Under the pieces are notes generated by a model. The model ran no database searches. It saw only the letters and a program-made list of their open reading frames with translations, and had not been told where the DNA came from. A program made the translations under genes and the position numbers. A stretch of DNA of 64,000 nucleotides, taken from Talpa occidentalis. Its lineage: Eukaryota > Chordata > Mammalia > Eulipotyphla > Talpidae. Positions 34,674 through 45,311 of the stretch are shown in pieces (position 1 is the stretch's first letter; every line of letters starts with the position of its first letter). The stretch spans positions 20,135,784 to 20,199,783 of the forward strand of contig NW_023602073.1 in assembly GCF_014898055.3 (NCBI RefSeq), written 5' to 3'.

Positions 34674-35609
34674 TCAACGAAATAGATCAGCTTTTTTTCT
34701 TTGGAAGATCTTCCTTAGAACCGCCTTTATGGCTTGATTTCTCAGGCTGTAGATCATAGGATTGGCTGTTGGGGGCACAACTGTGTACATTATAGTGGGC
34801 AAAATGTCCAGTGCACTTGGAGAGTCAGATGGTGGCTTGAGAAACTCAAAGGCACCGGTGGATATAAACAAAATGACCACAGCAAGGTGGGGAAGGCAAG
34901 TGGAAAAAGCCTTAGCTCTGCCCTCAGCAGATGGCATCCTCAGCACAGTAGAGAATATCCGTGTGTAGGACACTCCAATAAACACAATGCAAAGAAAGGC
35001 CATTAGAGATAAGACACCACTGATCCCAAACTCGCTGATATACTCATTAGAACAAGAGAGTTTCATGATCTGGGGGATGTCACAGAAGAACTGGTGAATG
35101 ATATGGGAACCACAGAAGTGCATGGAAAAAGTGCCAGCTGTGTGCATGGTTCCAGAAATGACCCCACTAATCCAGACACCTAGGAGTCCATGAACACAGG
35201 TGCTGGCATCCATGATAATTTCGTAGCGCAGTGGAAGGCAGATGGCCACGTAGCGATCATAGGACATCACTGTCAGCATGGACAGGTCAGCAGTGGCACA
35301 GAAAGCAAAGGCAAAACACTGCACTATGCATTCCTCGAGGGAAATGTAGCCACTGTGGATGAAAGTGTTGTAAATGGACCTTGGCACAGTCACAGAAATA
35401 TAGCACAAGTCCAGGAAGGAGAGATGTTTCAGGAAGAAATACATGGGTGAGTGGAGGCTATTGTCTATGGAAATTGCACTGATAATGAGGATGTTGCCAG
35501 TTACCGCCACCAGGTATAAGACTAAGAACAGAGAAGCTTGGACGAGTTCAAGCTCACGATTGGCAGAAAAGCCCATGAGAAGAAACCCACTCAGAGTGAA
35601 ATTAGCCAT
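34674..35609 (-). CDS. Olfactory receptor, family 14-like, intact (unit C)
   Basis: An intact 311-residue OR on the minus strand, predicted to be an odorant receptor GPCR of olfactory sensory neurons. It has the sequon N3-F-T, GN in TM1, SYDRYVAIC at the end of TM3, GVSY in TM5, KAFSTCLPHL in TM6 and NPMIYSLRN in TM7. The C-terminus ends DLFR where units A and D end DLFC. The ATG at 35609 is preceded by a splice acceptor AG (35640-35639) separated from it by 29 nt. The AATAAA seen downstream in units B, D and E is altered here to AATATG, so the poly(A) site is uncertain. It is most similar by eye to units A and D; C and D form a direct tandem pair opposite to A and B. Confidence 0.94.
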   Translation of the reverse strand: MANFTLSGFLLMGFSANRELELVQASLFLVLYLVAVTGNILIISAISIDNSLHSPMYFFLKHLSFLDLCYISVTVPRSIYNTFIHSGYISLEECIVQCFAFAFCATADLSMLTVMSYDRYVAICLPLRYEIIMDASTCVHGLLGVWISGVISGTMHTAGTFSMHFCGSHIIHQFFCDIPQIMKLSCSNEYISEFGISGVLSLMAFLCIVFIGVSYTRIFSTVLRMPSAEGRAKAFSTCLPHLAVVILFISTGAFEFLKPPSDSPSALDILPTIMYTVVPPTANPMIYSLRNQAIKAVLRKIFQRKKADLFR

Positions 35610-35640
35610 ATTTCATATTAATTTCCTAGTGTTGTTAGCT

Positions 35641-37580
35641 GCAAGATAAAATGGAGCCAACCATTGGCAAGAAAATTTTTGTTACTTAGCCATCTAAACT
35701 TCATGAACTCAGTGAAGATATGCATGAATCTCTTGAAGAAATCACCACTTCATCATAAAATGTGAACGTATTTCTCTATTTATAATCATATTTTTTCAAT
35801 TTAAATGATTAACATTCAGTCATAGAACACGGGTAAGGAAGATGATGAAATTGATTAGTCCACATTTCAATGTAATGAAAAGTAAATTAATGTGTATAAT
35901 ATAGTTAATAAAATATGTTTTAAATATATAATTTTATTATAGGACTTTGGAGCATTTCATTTTGTTTTTTTGTGAAAATATGAAACAGTTCATAAACTCA
36001 CATTTACAAATGTTTCTTACCTACTCTTCTTTGCCAGTCATAATTCTTTCCATTCATATTCATTCTTCCTCCAATGGTTTTATTATGGCAATATAATAAT
36101 TGTTTTTATTTATGTAGATAAACATTCTAATATCTTCTTACTAAACATTTATTTTTTCAATAAATACATTTATGAAACAACAAATTGACATTACCTATTC
36201 TTGTTCCTAATTATGATATGTAAATAACTGTTTTCATTGACATAAAATACCATAGATATTGATCTGAAAAAATATTCATTTCTCAAAGAAAAATGAATAG
36301 AACAGACATCCCACAGTATATTTTTAAACAAAAAGAATATAACTGATATACATGTGAAAATGCCATTTATCCTAACATTTAATGTAAAACAACTATGAAA
36401 AACAATTTTTGTATGCAACAAATTAGTTAAGTATAAAAAATAATACACTCTATACTTTTAATTATGAAGAAAGATCTTGTGGTAACATACATCTGAGGGG
36501 TCTCATCGTAGAGCCCGAAGTCCTGCCTACTGCTATAAGTCATTAATTCAATGAAATTAAAATTAATTAATACAATTAAAATTAATGAATATGCTGCTCA
36601 TTTCATAAAAATAAAGAAATTGCTTTGAAGCATATAACTAGAATGGTCAAATCTGTGCATTCTTTCAGGAAAAGAACAAATGCTTAGCAGAAACTTTGAA
36701 ATAGTTTCCAAGTAAAATTGTATAAATTTATAACTAGAAAATATTTTAAGTATATCATCTGTAATTGATAGTAGAAAATTATGTATGAAAAATTAGTGCA
36801 GTAGCAAAATAATTAACATATTGTAAAAATATAACAATAATTATTTTCATGATAATATTTCAGGCGGCCTTAAAAATTCTCATTATGAGGTGTTTTTTTT
36901 TTTTTTTTCGGAAATGGGATCTGATCATTATTTGGATGATATAAAAATAAGATATATACACATTGTGTTCTGAAAATGTGTAAATACACAAGAATGGAAT
37001 AAACAGAGCATAAAATATGTAAGGAAATAAAACACAAAACAACACTAATCATTCTAAGGGAATGATTGTGTTTATTGCTGGTTTATAGATTTGTTAGCCT
37101 GACCTGAGACACACAGGAGTCTTCCAACCTGAAATCCTTGGTCTACCTGTGATAATTTACTTAGAGTATGAAGGTGATGGACGCTTCTGGCTTCTGTAGT
37201 GAGCGATGTAATTTTATTGGAAGATGGTTTAAGTCTGAGATGGATGGGATGGTTGGAACATTCGATGCTGTCCTTTACATGCAACAAGTAAAACTTATTT
37301 GAAAACTGTTCGGCTTTACTGTGTGTGTGTTTGTATGTCCATGTGCAGTTGTGTGTGTATGTTCCAGTGTTCCCAGACTGATAAACCAAGTAATTTCATT
37401 CTGGACAATATTGAAGGGAGACTTTAAAGATGATTCCTGACATTTCTAGAGATAAATGACATATTTTCTCATCCAGGCTTTACCTGTGGCAAAAGAAACT
37501 TACCGGGTGAGGCTTTTGGAGTCCTCAAAAATTTCCATTTCTATGTACCTGGAAGCATATTGTTTATTTTCCCGTATTGA
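35641..37580. other. Unit C intron, non-coding
   Basis: Predicted intron between exon 1 (39547 and up) and the coding exon. Collinear with 45312-47215 of unit D. No additional gene seen. Confidence 0.6.
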
Positions 37581-39095
37581 AACCAACAACAACAAAAAAA
37601 AAATCATCAGATATGTTATAGGGAGGGAGGACGGACACCCCAAGACCCCCAAACTGGTCACTCTAAATAGCTTCTGCCATCTGCTGCATGAGGACAAAAC
37701 ATACTTCAGTGTGTAAGACCCTTAATGGAAAGGAACTTTAATACAATTAGTGTGATGCAAAGAGAATGAAAGAACATAGTTTCCAAATCAAGCTCCCCAA
37801 GTTACCCATCTTCTCGTGGGTGAATGCCCGGCCAAACAGGGTTGGCCCAAAACAGGGCCACTGAGTCCCAAAGTCTGCCACAAGTCTAAGGCACCTCCTC
37901 CTGGGGGAAGCCCATAAAAAAGGGTCAGAAACAGCCAGACAAATCCGGACTGAAAAGAGCAAAATCAAAATCAAGATAAATGCTACCATTGTTAACATCC
38001 CCACGGGTCTCTCACTCACATCTGTTTCAACTAGTCCAAGACCAAGAAGCAAATGCAGCTTCTTCACATGTCTCTGCTCCCTGTGCCTCCTCCAGGTCTC
38101 CTCATTCTGCATTCTGCTTCCTTCCTTATCCCAGTCTCCTCTCCAGCTTCTTCTCCCTGCACAGCTCCACCCTTCTTTAGGAAGGGCAGGGGAAAACTGG
38201 AATCTCCTCTTTTCCTGGGAACCACCCTGTTACAGACACACTTGGAAATGTTGTGTGTTTTACCCAGTTATTATTTTTAAAGATTTATTTCTTTACACAT
38301 ACAAGAATTGGGGTGCTGTCCAGAGGTGAAGGGGGTGAGAGGATTCATCAGAGACAGAGCGGGAAACAGAACAGGCAGAATGACTGAAATACATTGCTGA
38401 GGGGAGCAGCGGGTGAGACAGGAGTGGTCTGCTGCACCATGTGGGTAGCTCGCTAGCCAGGGATCGAACTCATGCTGCAGTGGCTGCAGAGAGCTTCGTA
38501 GGTTGTGTCTTAACCCCTTGTGTCACCAGACAGGTCCAATAATTAAATCTTTAAAAAAAAAAATTAAGAAGCCACAGCAGGAGCTTCACCAACTCTCAGG
38601 CAAGCAGGCAAAAAGAAGCAAATTTGTTTAGAGAAATAGATGTAAGGAAAAGTTTATTAAGGAGAAAAGGCAGAGAAACAAAGTGGGACTCCCAGGCTGT
38701 GGAACCAGGCCAGGAAGGGGTAAGGAAGCCTCCTGGGGTCTGGCCTCAGGGAAGATGCACCTTCTCTCTGTCATTATTCTAAGACCTTTCAGTCTCTCTG
38801 TGATTGGTTAGTTCTCTGGGTCTCACTCACTCTGTCCTAATGTCTCTCTGCCTAGAATTACATTTTGCTGCACTTATCTTGGAGTCCTTTTTTTTTTTTT
38901 AATTGCCCTTACCCAGGAATGTCCTGTTGCCCCTCTTCCTAGGGATGTCTGATTACTCCCCTTTGGAATTAGTTGCCATTATCTCTGGAAACTTCCTTAT
39001 TCCTCCCAGGCTTTTTCCCATTTTATTCTGACCCAAAAAGCTCTCCACTTGCCCCATAACTTAACTGGTTATAACAAGAAGTAAGTCTTACTGTG
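37581..39095. other. Inserted, unidentified segment within the unit C intron
   Basis: This stretch has no counterpart in the aligned unit D intron and is more GC-rich. It includes a minus-strand frame of 121 aa (37747-38112) with an Arg/His/Lys-rich start, a hydrophobic stretch (MLTMVAFILILILLF) and then DPFLWAS. That layout loosely recalls a leader/signal region, possibly of an old retroviral envelope fragment, but I cannot name it. A SINE sits inside. 38580-39090 could be part of an LTR-like repeat; not confirmed. Confidence 0.35.
38279..38536 (-). repeat. tRNA-derived SINE, subfamily 2
   Basis: Reverse copy: AATTGGGGTGCTGTCCAG, GCTGAGGGGAGCAGCGGG, GGATCGAACTCATG (B box complement) and CTTAACCCCTTG. 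Confidence 0.86.
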
Positions 39096-39540
39096 GCCTT
39101 TCAGTCTTTATCTACAGTTTCTTTTTGACATTTACATTTTGAAGATGGAAAATATGCTTATTTTGCTGTCCTGGGATAGTTGACTTATTCTCCATTTTTT
39201 AAATTTTTCTGACATATTTGAACATTTTTTCTGTGATTCCTGATGTGGAAGGCATCTCCCAGCTCATACTAGTCACTATTATAAGAGACCAAAAATGCAA
39301 AGAAATTCACACTGATTTCCTTCTAATGATGTTTAGAAACAGAAAGTCTATTTCTACGGAGGTGGGAATTGCGCGCTCCACTAGAGTTCTAATTTCCACT
39401 GAAATAATCATAGCTCACAATTATTAGTTCATATTCAAGAAGCTGAATGACAGTGCCTGTTTCTCTCACCCCCTCAAAACCAGTAACTTATGGGGTTTCC
39501 ATTATTCTGTGTAATCTATGATTTTATAAAACCTAAGGAA

Positions 39541-40135
39541 ACTCACCAGAGTATATTCAAGAACATTTTTTTCCTCAACAGGAGGAGACACTGTTGGTGT
39601 GAGCAGCTGACACTCAGGTCAAAGTCCTGATCTCAGTAATTCAGTCACATTCACAAAAATGTGACCTGTGGAGAAGTTAGTCCATTTTAATTCTTCTTTG
39701 GCCACTGGAGGTTAGACTATGAAATCTCTTTGGGACAAGCACAGTTTTGGGTTCTCTGGGCATTTGGTGTCCTTAGTAAATATCCTGGGGCCAAAAATGC
39801 AATTATATTGATTATTCCTGCAGAGTACTTTTTTGTTGATTTGACTTAATGATTATACCTTGCTACCTGGAATTTCAGCTTATTTATATTTATTGGATAA
39901 GATTCTTTAAAAATATTATAATTTGCGTTACCTTCAGTACTATGAAAAGACACATTTAATTCTAATATTGTATTAACAAGACATGAATTTACTTCATATG
40001 TAGGTGTTATTATAATATCTAATTGACATGTCCATTATCTGAAAAGGGATAAATACTAATAAATTACTGCCAAAGAAGCAAACAAATTACCCCTAACCTT
40101 ATGCCACTAGATGTCAATGTAATTTCACTCTGAGT
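39541..40135 (-). promoter_or_regulatory. Conserved OR 5' block of unit C: putative promoter, exon 1 and donor
   Basis: Minus-strand homologue of the unit A block. TAATTG reads on the minus strand from 39805 to 39800, with an Olf1/EBF-like GGCCCCAGGA from 39792 to 39783. Exon 1 ends CTCTG|GTGAGT with the donor GT at 39546-39545. Joining it to the acceptor at 35640-35639 gives a 3908-nt intron. Function is inferred from conservation across units. Confidence 0.6.
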
Positions 40136-41867
40136 CAGGAAATAGTGTTTAAAAACCATTTTTTTAAACCTGTGTATGGTCTATGGCTTGTGTATTGGAA
40201 ATTTAGTTGTTATGGAAATAAACTCATTGTTTTAATGTTAAGCCCTAATACAATAGTTGACAACCTGTATTTATTATCACAGAATATGTCTTTATCCAAG
40301 GATATCATTTCACAAATGTAACCTTTTCCAATTCTAAAACTATACAGATTTCAGGTGGTTTATATTTTGTAAACTCTCATTTTAATACATTGAAATTTCT
40401 GTTTATAACATGATTATACATTTCTGGCACTTTCATATGTTTTTACTACGCTTCATGTCTTTATTAATCATTCATTCCTTACTACTTCCTTTCATTGAAT
40501 TTGAATATTTCTAATGTAGCATTTTAAATTCTTAATGACTTTTGCACCTTTATGACATAATTGCCTTAGTAGTTTATTCTTGTCACCTGTCACCAAATAC
40601 AAGGTGTCTGCTTTTGCTAACAGGGGCCCATGTCTAGGGGATATTTAAACCTTTTTTTCTATTCTAAGATCTCATCACCTTGCTTGTTATTGGCTCTTTC
40701 TCTTAGTGGCTGTACTCCTCTGGACAGAGGTGCCCATTTTCCCAACTCTTAGAGTTTTTCCTTTTACATCCTCTGCTCAAGGTCTCCTAAAATTTACTTT
40801 CCCAATTAGCCTTAAATATTAGCTTTAAAATTTACTGCCATCAATAGCTCTCCTGAATTTCTCAGCCCTTACCTCAGAAGCCTCTTTAACTCTCCTAAAG
40901 TCCCTGCCTGTGCTGTCACTGAGCTGCCTAATTAACCCTAACTGGCCTGGGCCTCCGAGCTTCCAGTAATAAGGTCCTGCAGGTTGAGGACTCCTCTCCT
41001 CCTGATGGGCTGGCATCTACTCAGACACCCACTGAACTTCAAGGATTCCTGTGCTTCTGATTTACTAGCTACTATCTGGTAGCTCCACTTCTTCCTATTA
41101 AATGGTTTTCTAGAGTGATTCATAGACCTCAGGAATGTGCATTTCTTACTACTGATGGCTTATTATAAAGAGCACAATTCAGGAAAATGCATGATGGTGG
41201 GTTGGGTTTGGGAAGAACAGAATTTCCTTGCCCTCTTTTTTGCACCATCTTCCCAACACTTCCTTGTGTTCAACAACCTCAAATTCTTCCCTGAATCCCA
41301 CTATTTAAGCTTTCACTGATTGTATTCTAGAAAACCTGAAAAAATAGTTAGAAAACTTGGAATACTTAATATAATTATCTACTTTAACCAACAGTAACTA
41401 ACGGATTTGATATTGTAAGCATGAACCCAAACATCAACTGAACAATTTGAAACTCCAACATCTATATCATTATCTGACATAACAAAAGTAAAATTCATCA
41501 ACAAATAATATTTCTCAATTAATAACTTGGAAATTGAAGAAATGATTTCTCAAAAATGGTCCTGAATCTGTTGTGTATCACTTTGAATAAAATGAACCAC
41601 AATTTCTATCTCACATTTTGTGTAAAGTAATTTAAAATGGATTGTTGAATGCAAAGGATAAAACAGTAAAATTTTCATGTAAACTAACATTTTTCTCTGT
41701 TATTTCATAGGTTTAATAAGTATTTGTGAATTCACTTTCATTATATTAACCAATTTTTGTTTCTCATACGCTATCTATTGAAGAAAACATAAAAATTATT
41801 TTTAAGCTATCACTTGTTGCTCATGCCATCAACACCTAAAATAGATGAACTAATATCTTGAAACTTT
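40136..41867. other. Spacer between units C and D
   Basis: 40140-40450 is collinear with 49530-50100 of unit D. 40600-41330 is a moderately GC-rich segment that I cannot assign; 41090-41320 loosely resembles an ancient interspersed repeat. 41400-41867 begins the unit D 3' flank. No gene supported. Confidence 0.5.
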
Positions 41868-42089
41868 TTTTTTTAAGATTTTATTTATTTATACAAGAAC
41901 TGGGGTACAGGTCGGAGGCACCAGAGGGTGAGAGAATTCACCAGAGACAGAGTGGGGAGCGGAACAGGCAGACAGACCGAAGACACTGCTGAGGGGAGCA
42001 GTGACCAGCCAGGAATCAAACCCCTGCTACAAAGGCTGCAGACAGTTTCACAGCAGGGTGCTCAACCTGCTGTGCCACTGGGCAGGCCA
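41868..42089 (-). repeat. tRNA-derived SINE, subfamily 1
   Basis: Reverse copy with a small internal deletion. Flanks ATCTTGAAACTTTT / GTCTTGGAACTTTT. Confidence 0.86.
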
Positions 42090-42192
42090 TGTCTTGGAAC
42101 TTTTAATAGGTCCTTATTAGACTCTTCAGTTCTCTCATTTATGATTCAATCTCTGTCTCAATGTTTATCACTTCATACCATTTGTTCATTTT

Positions 42193-42617
42193 TGAATTAT
42201 TATTTATTATACAAGTTACAGTCTCACCAGAGCAGAGCAGCAGAGGACGAAGTGAGCACAGGAGTCTCATGTGGGCCTCCTCTGGCATCGAAGCGCTGCA
42301 GAGCTGTGGCAGCTTTGCACAGCCAGTTCATTTGATGCAGTTACAAATTACTGAACTCTCAGATAAGAATGAACAAGTTTGGGCCTCCAGGGTGGCACAG
42401 CGGTTGAGCGCTGGGCTATGAAGCTGCCCGCAGCCTCTGCAGCTCTGGTTGGGTCCCAGCAGGCCAGTGAGGATCCCACATGGCTCACAGACCTCTCCTG
42501 CCAGGTTCGCAGCTCCCCTCAGCAGTGTATTTCTTCAGTCTGCCTGATCTGTTTCCCCACTCTGTCTCTGGTGATTTTCTCACCCTCCTGCACTTCTTAC
42601 TGTACCCAGTGCTTGTA

Positions 42618-42652
<35 letters not shown>

Positions 42653-43017
42653 ATCTTAAAAAAAAAAATTAACAAGTTTGTTTCCCCGCATACCTTGCAA
42701 ATTATTTTCCCCCATTCCCTTGCAATTTCCCCCTTGTTTGACAGGTTTGTCTTCTTGCTTTCCAAGGAGTTGAAAAAAGCAAGCTGGTGCCCACCCATCT
42801 CTGTCCTGAATCCTTCCCCCTCCCCTTTGCAGACCTTTGTCTATCTTACCCCTTTTTTCCCTTTGTAAAAATACCCCTGCCCTCTGCCAAAGAGCAGGGT
42901 GGTTGTCTTTCAAACATGAGTGCTGCCTTCCTCATTTGTCGACAAATTAAACCACTTTCCTTTTCCTCAAACTCTGTTTCCTTTTATTAACTGAGGGAAA
43001 CTGAGGTAGCATTGGCA
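42193..43017 (+). mobile_element. Probable solo LTR, split by a SINE
   Basis: Insertion absent from the aligned flank of unit C (near 33525). It runs TG (42193) to CA (43017). The right part has a TATA-like GTAAAAATA (about 42866), an ATTAAA (about 42946) followed by a T/C-rich tail, the usual order of an LTR's R/U5 end. Without the nested SINE it is about 540 bp. No viral coding region. Target duplication unclear. Confidence 0.5.
42381..42670 (+). repeat. tRNA-derived SINE, subfamily 1
   Basis: Nested in the LTR-like insertion. Target-site duplication AACAAGTTTG (42372-42381 and 42671-42680). Its tail carries an expanded (ATAA)n run at about 42619-42655. Confidence 0.9.
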
Positions 43018-44274
43018 TCTATTTGGTGGAAACAAAATGTTTGAACACCTGTCTTTCAGTTCACAATTCTGTCTGCCCTTATTTTATTTGATGATTAATC
43101 TGTCCATTGATTTTTAAATTCTGATCTCTACAAATATATATATATATATATATGTACTTTATATTTTTCAAACATTTCTGTTCTTTTTGATAGCATATGA
43201 TTTTTAAAATACATATTTTAATTCTTTTTGGAGTGATTTTTACATTTTGAAATATGTGTGGCACAGACACTGTAGATATTCTATTAATAGCTCCTCCTAG
43301 ATGACTAGCAATTATTCAGTTGAATCATAAGAGACAAAGAAATGGTATAATGATATTTATGCAGAGTGACCTCAGTGTGTTGCTCCTGGAGGACACCTTG
43401 TGGCTAGAGCAAAATGGACTCTGCATGGAAAATGGGTGTTCTCATCAATTCATAGACATCATGTGGTATCCAAACTCCAGTATAACTGAGGGAAAATGAG
43501 AATAGAAACTTTGACCACTTTCAATCATCCTAACAGAAATGAGCAGAAGGGAAGTATTAAGTTAAAATCTGTAAAAGGATGGTAATTCTTTCTTATTCAC
43601 ACCTGGCCTTTTTTCAGGAAGAATTTTACCTATTGTATTTGTAAGAGTAAACTTTGTGGAGCTATGTGAGCTATGTGTATGAATATTTTTCTTACAAAGA
43701 TAGCACATATCTATGACAATTTTGTGACATGACACTTTCCCTTATGATCATTTCTCTATTTAGCTTTACATTCTTGTCTGGCTGTGTCATGGTTAGTGAA
43801 CCACAGCTAACAGTTTGGGAAACATTCTCCTTTGTCCTAACTGAAGGACACAAATCAAGGTGAAGATGGAACTGGCCTGACTCTGAAGCTATTGTGCATG
43901 AGAAAAATGCTCTTGGTGCAAAAGCACATTATTGACACTGTACCTTCTGGGCAAATCACTAACTTCAAAGAAAGACAAACTTCAAGGTTTATAGCAGGGC
44001 TAAAAAACTTAGTTCCCTGATGATAACTCTCTGAGTACAGAAAATTTTAACAAGCATCCTTGTTCTACTCAGTGCATAGATGGCATCAGATAGATCCATT
44101 AACCAGACACCTGCCAAGATCCTGGACATTTTTCCCCTGCTAATTGTATAAAATCCTTATTGAAGAGCTCAAAGTTTGGACAGCTCTTCCAGATTTAGCT
44201 GGAGATTGAGTCTGAGCTTCATTCACCAGTCTTGATTCATTCATAAAAAAACTCTTAATTATTAGTTGTCTCAA
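43018..44274. other. Unit D 3' flank, non-coding
   Basis: Collinear with 33525-34610 of unit C, including the CTCCTGGAGG segment (43384 vs 33871). Contains a (TA)n run at about 43136-43153. No gene seen. Confidence 0.6.
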
Positions 44275-44344
44275 TTTATTTAAGTCAACAATTGCCCCAA
44301 TATGTTTTGTACTTGTCTCCCAAATAAGTATTTACAGATGTGTC

Positions 44345-45280
44345 TCAACAAAAGAGATCAGCTTTTCTTCTTTGGAAAACCTTTCTAACAGCAATTTTTA
44401 TGGCTTGATTTCTCAGACTATAAATCATTGGGTTGAGTGTTGGGGGCACAACTGTGTACATAATCGTGAGAAAAATGTCTAGTGCACTTGGAGAATCAGA
44501 AGGAGGCTGGAGAAACTCAAAGGCACCGGTGGATATAAACAAAATGACAACAATGAGATGGGGAAGGCAAGTGGAAAAGACCTTGGCTCTGCCCTCTGCA
44601 GATGGCATCTTCAGCACAGTGGAGAATATCTGGAAGTAGGACATTCCAATGAAGGTGATGCAAAAAGAGCCCACAAGAAATGTGAAGGCACTAACCCCAA
44701 CTTCTCTGATATACTCGTTAGAACAAGAGAGTTTCATGATCTGGGGGATGTCACAGAAAAACTGATGAATGATATGGGAACCACAGAAGTGCATGGAGAA
44801 GGTGGCAGCTGTGTGCATGGCGCCAGCAATGACCCCACTGATCCAGGCGCCTAGGACTCCATGGACACAGGTGCTGACATCTATGATGATTTCGTAGCGC
44901 AGTGGAAAGCAGATGGCCACGTAGCGATCATAAGACATCAACGTGAGTATAAATGTCTCAACAGAACCACAGATAGTGAAAGCAAAACACTGCACTATGC
45001 ATTCACCAAAGGTAATGTAGCCACTATGTGTGAAAGAGTTATAAATGGATCTTGGCACAGTCACAGAAATGTAGCACAAATCCAACAAGGAGAGATGTTT
45101 CAGGAAGAAATACATCGGTGAGTGGAGACTATTGTCTATGGAGATTGCTGTGATAATGAGGATATTGCCAGCTAATGCCACCATATATGAGACTAAGAAC
45201 AAAGAAGCATGGATGAGTTCTAGCTCAGGCTTTACTGAAAATCCCATCAAAAGAAACCCACTCATAGTGAAATTGGCCAT
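44345..45280 (-). CDS. Olfactory receptor, family 14-like, intact (unit D)
   Basis: An intact 311-residue OR on the minus strand with the N3-F-T sequon, GN in TM1, the SYDRYVAIC box, GMSY in TM5, a KVFSTCLPHL variant in TM6 (KAFSTC in A and C) and NPMIYSLRN in TM7. TM3 (CGSVETFILTLMSYDRY) differs clearly from A and C. TM3 often contributes to the ligand pocket, so a shifted odorant range is plausible but unproven. Start chosen as in the paralogues; the acceptor AG (45311-45310) lies 29 nt upstream. AATAAA is on the minus strand at 44280-44275. The 5' and 3' flanks are collinear with unit C. Confidence 0.94.
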   Translation of the reverse strand: MANFTMSGFLLMGFSVKPELELIHASLFLVSYMVALAGNILIITAISIDNSLHSPMYFFLKHLSLLDLCYISVTVPRSIYNSFTHSGYITFGECIVQCFAFTICGSVETFILTLMSYDRYVAICFPLRYEIIIDVSTCVHGVLGAWISGVIAGAMHTAATFSMHFCGSHIIHQFFCDIPQIMKLSCSNEYIREVGVSAFTFLVGSFCITFIGMSYFQIFSTVLKMPSAEGRAKVFSTCLPHLIVVILFISTGAFEFLQPPSDSPSALDIFLTIMYTVVPPTLNPMIYSLRNQAIKIAVRKVFQRRKADLFC

Positions 45281-45311
45281 AGTCCTTTTTAATTTCCCAG
45301 TGATGTTGGCT

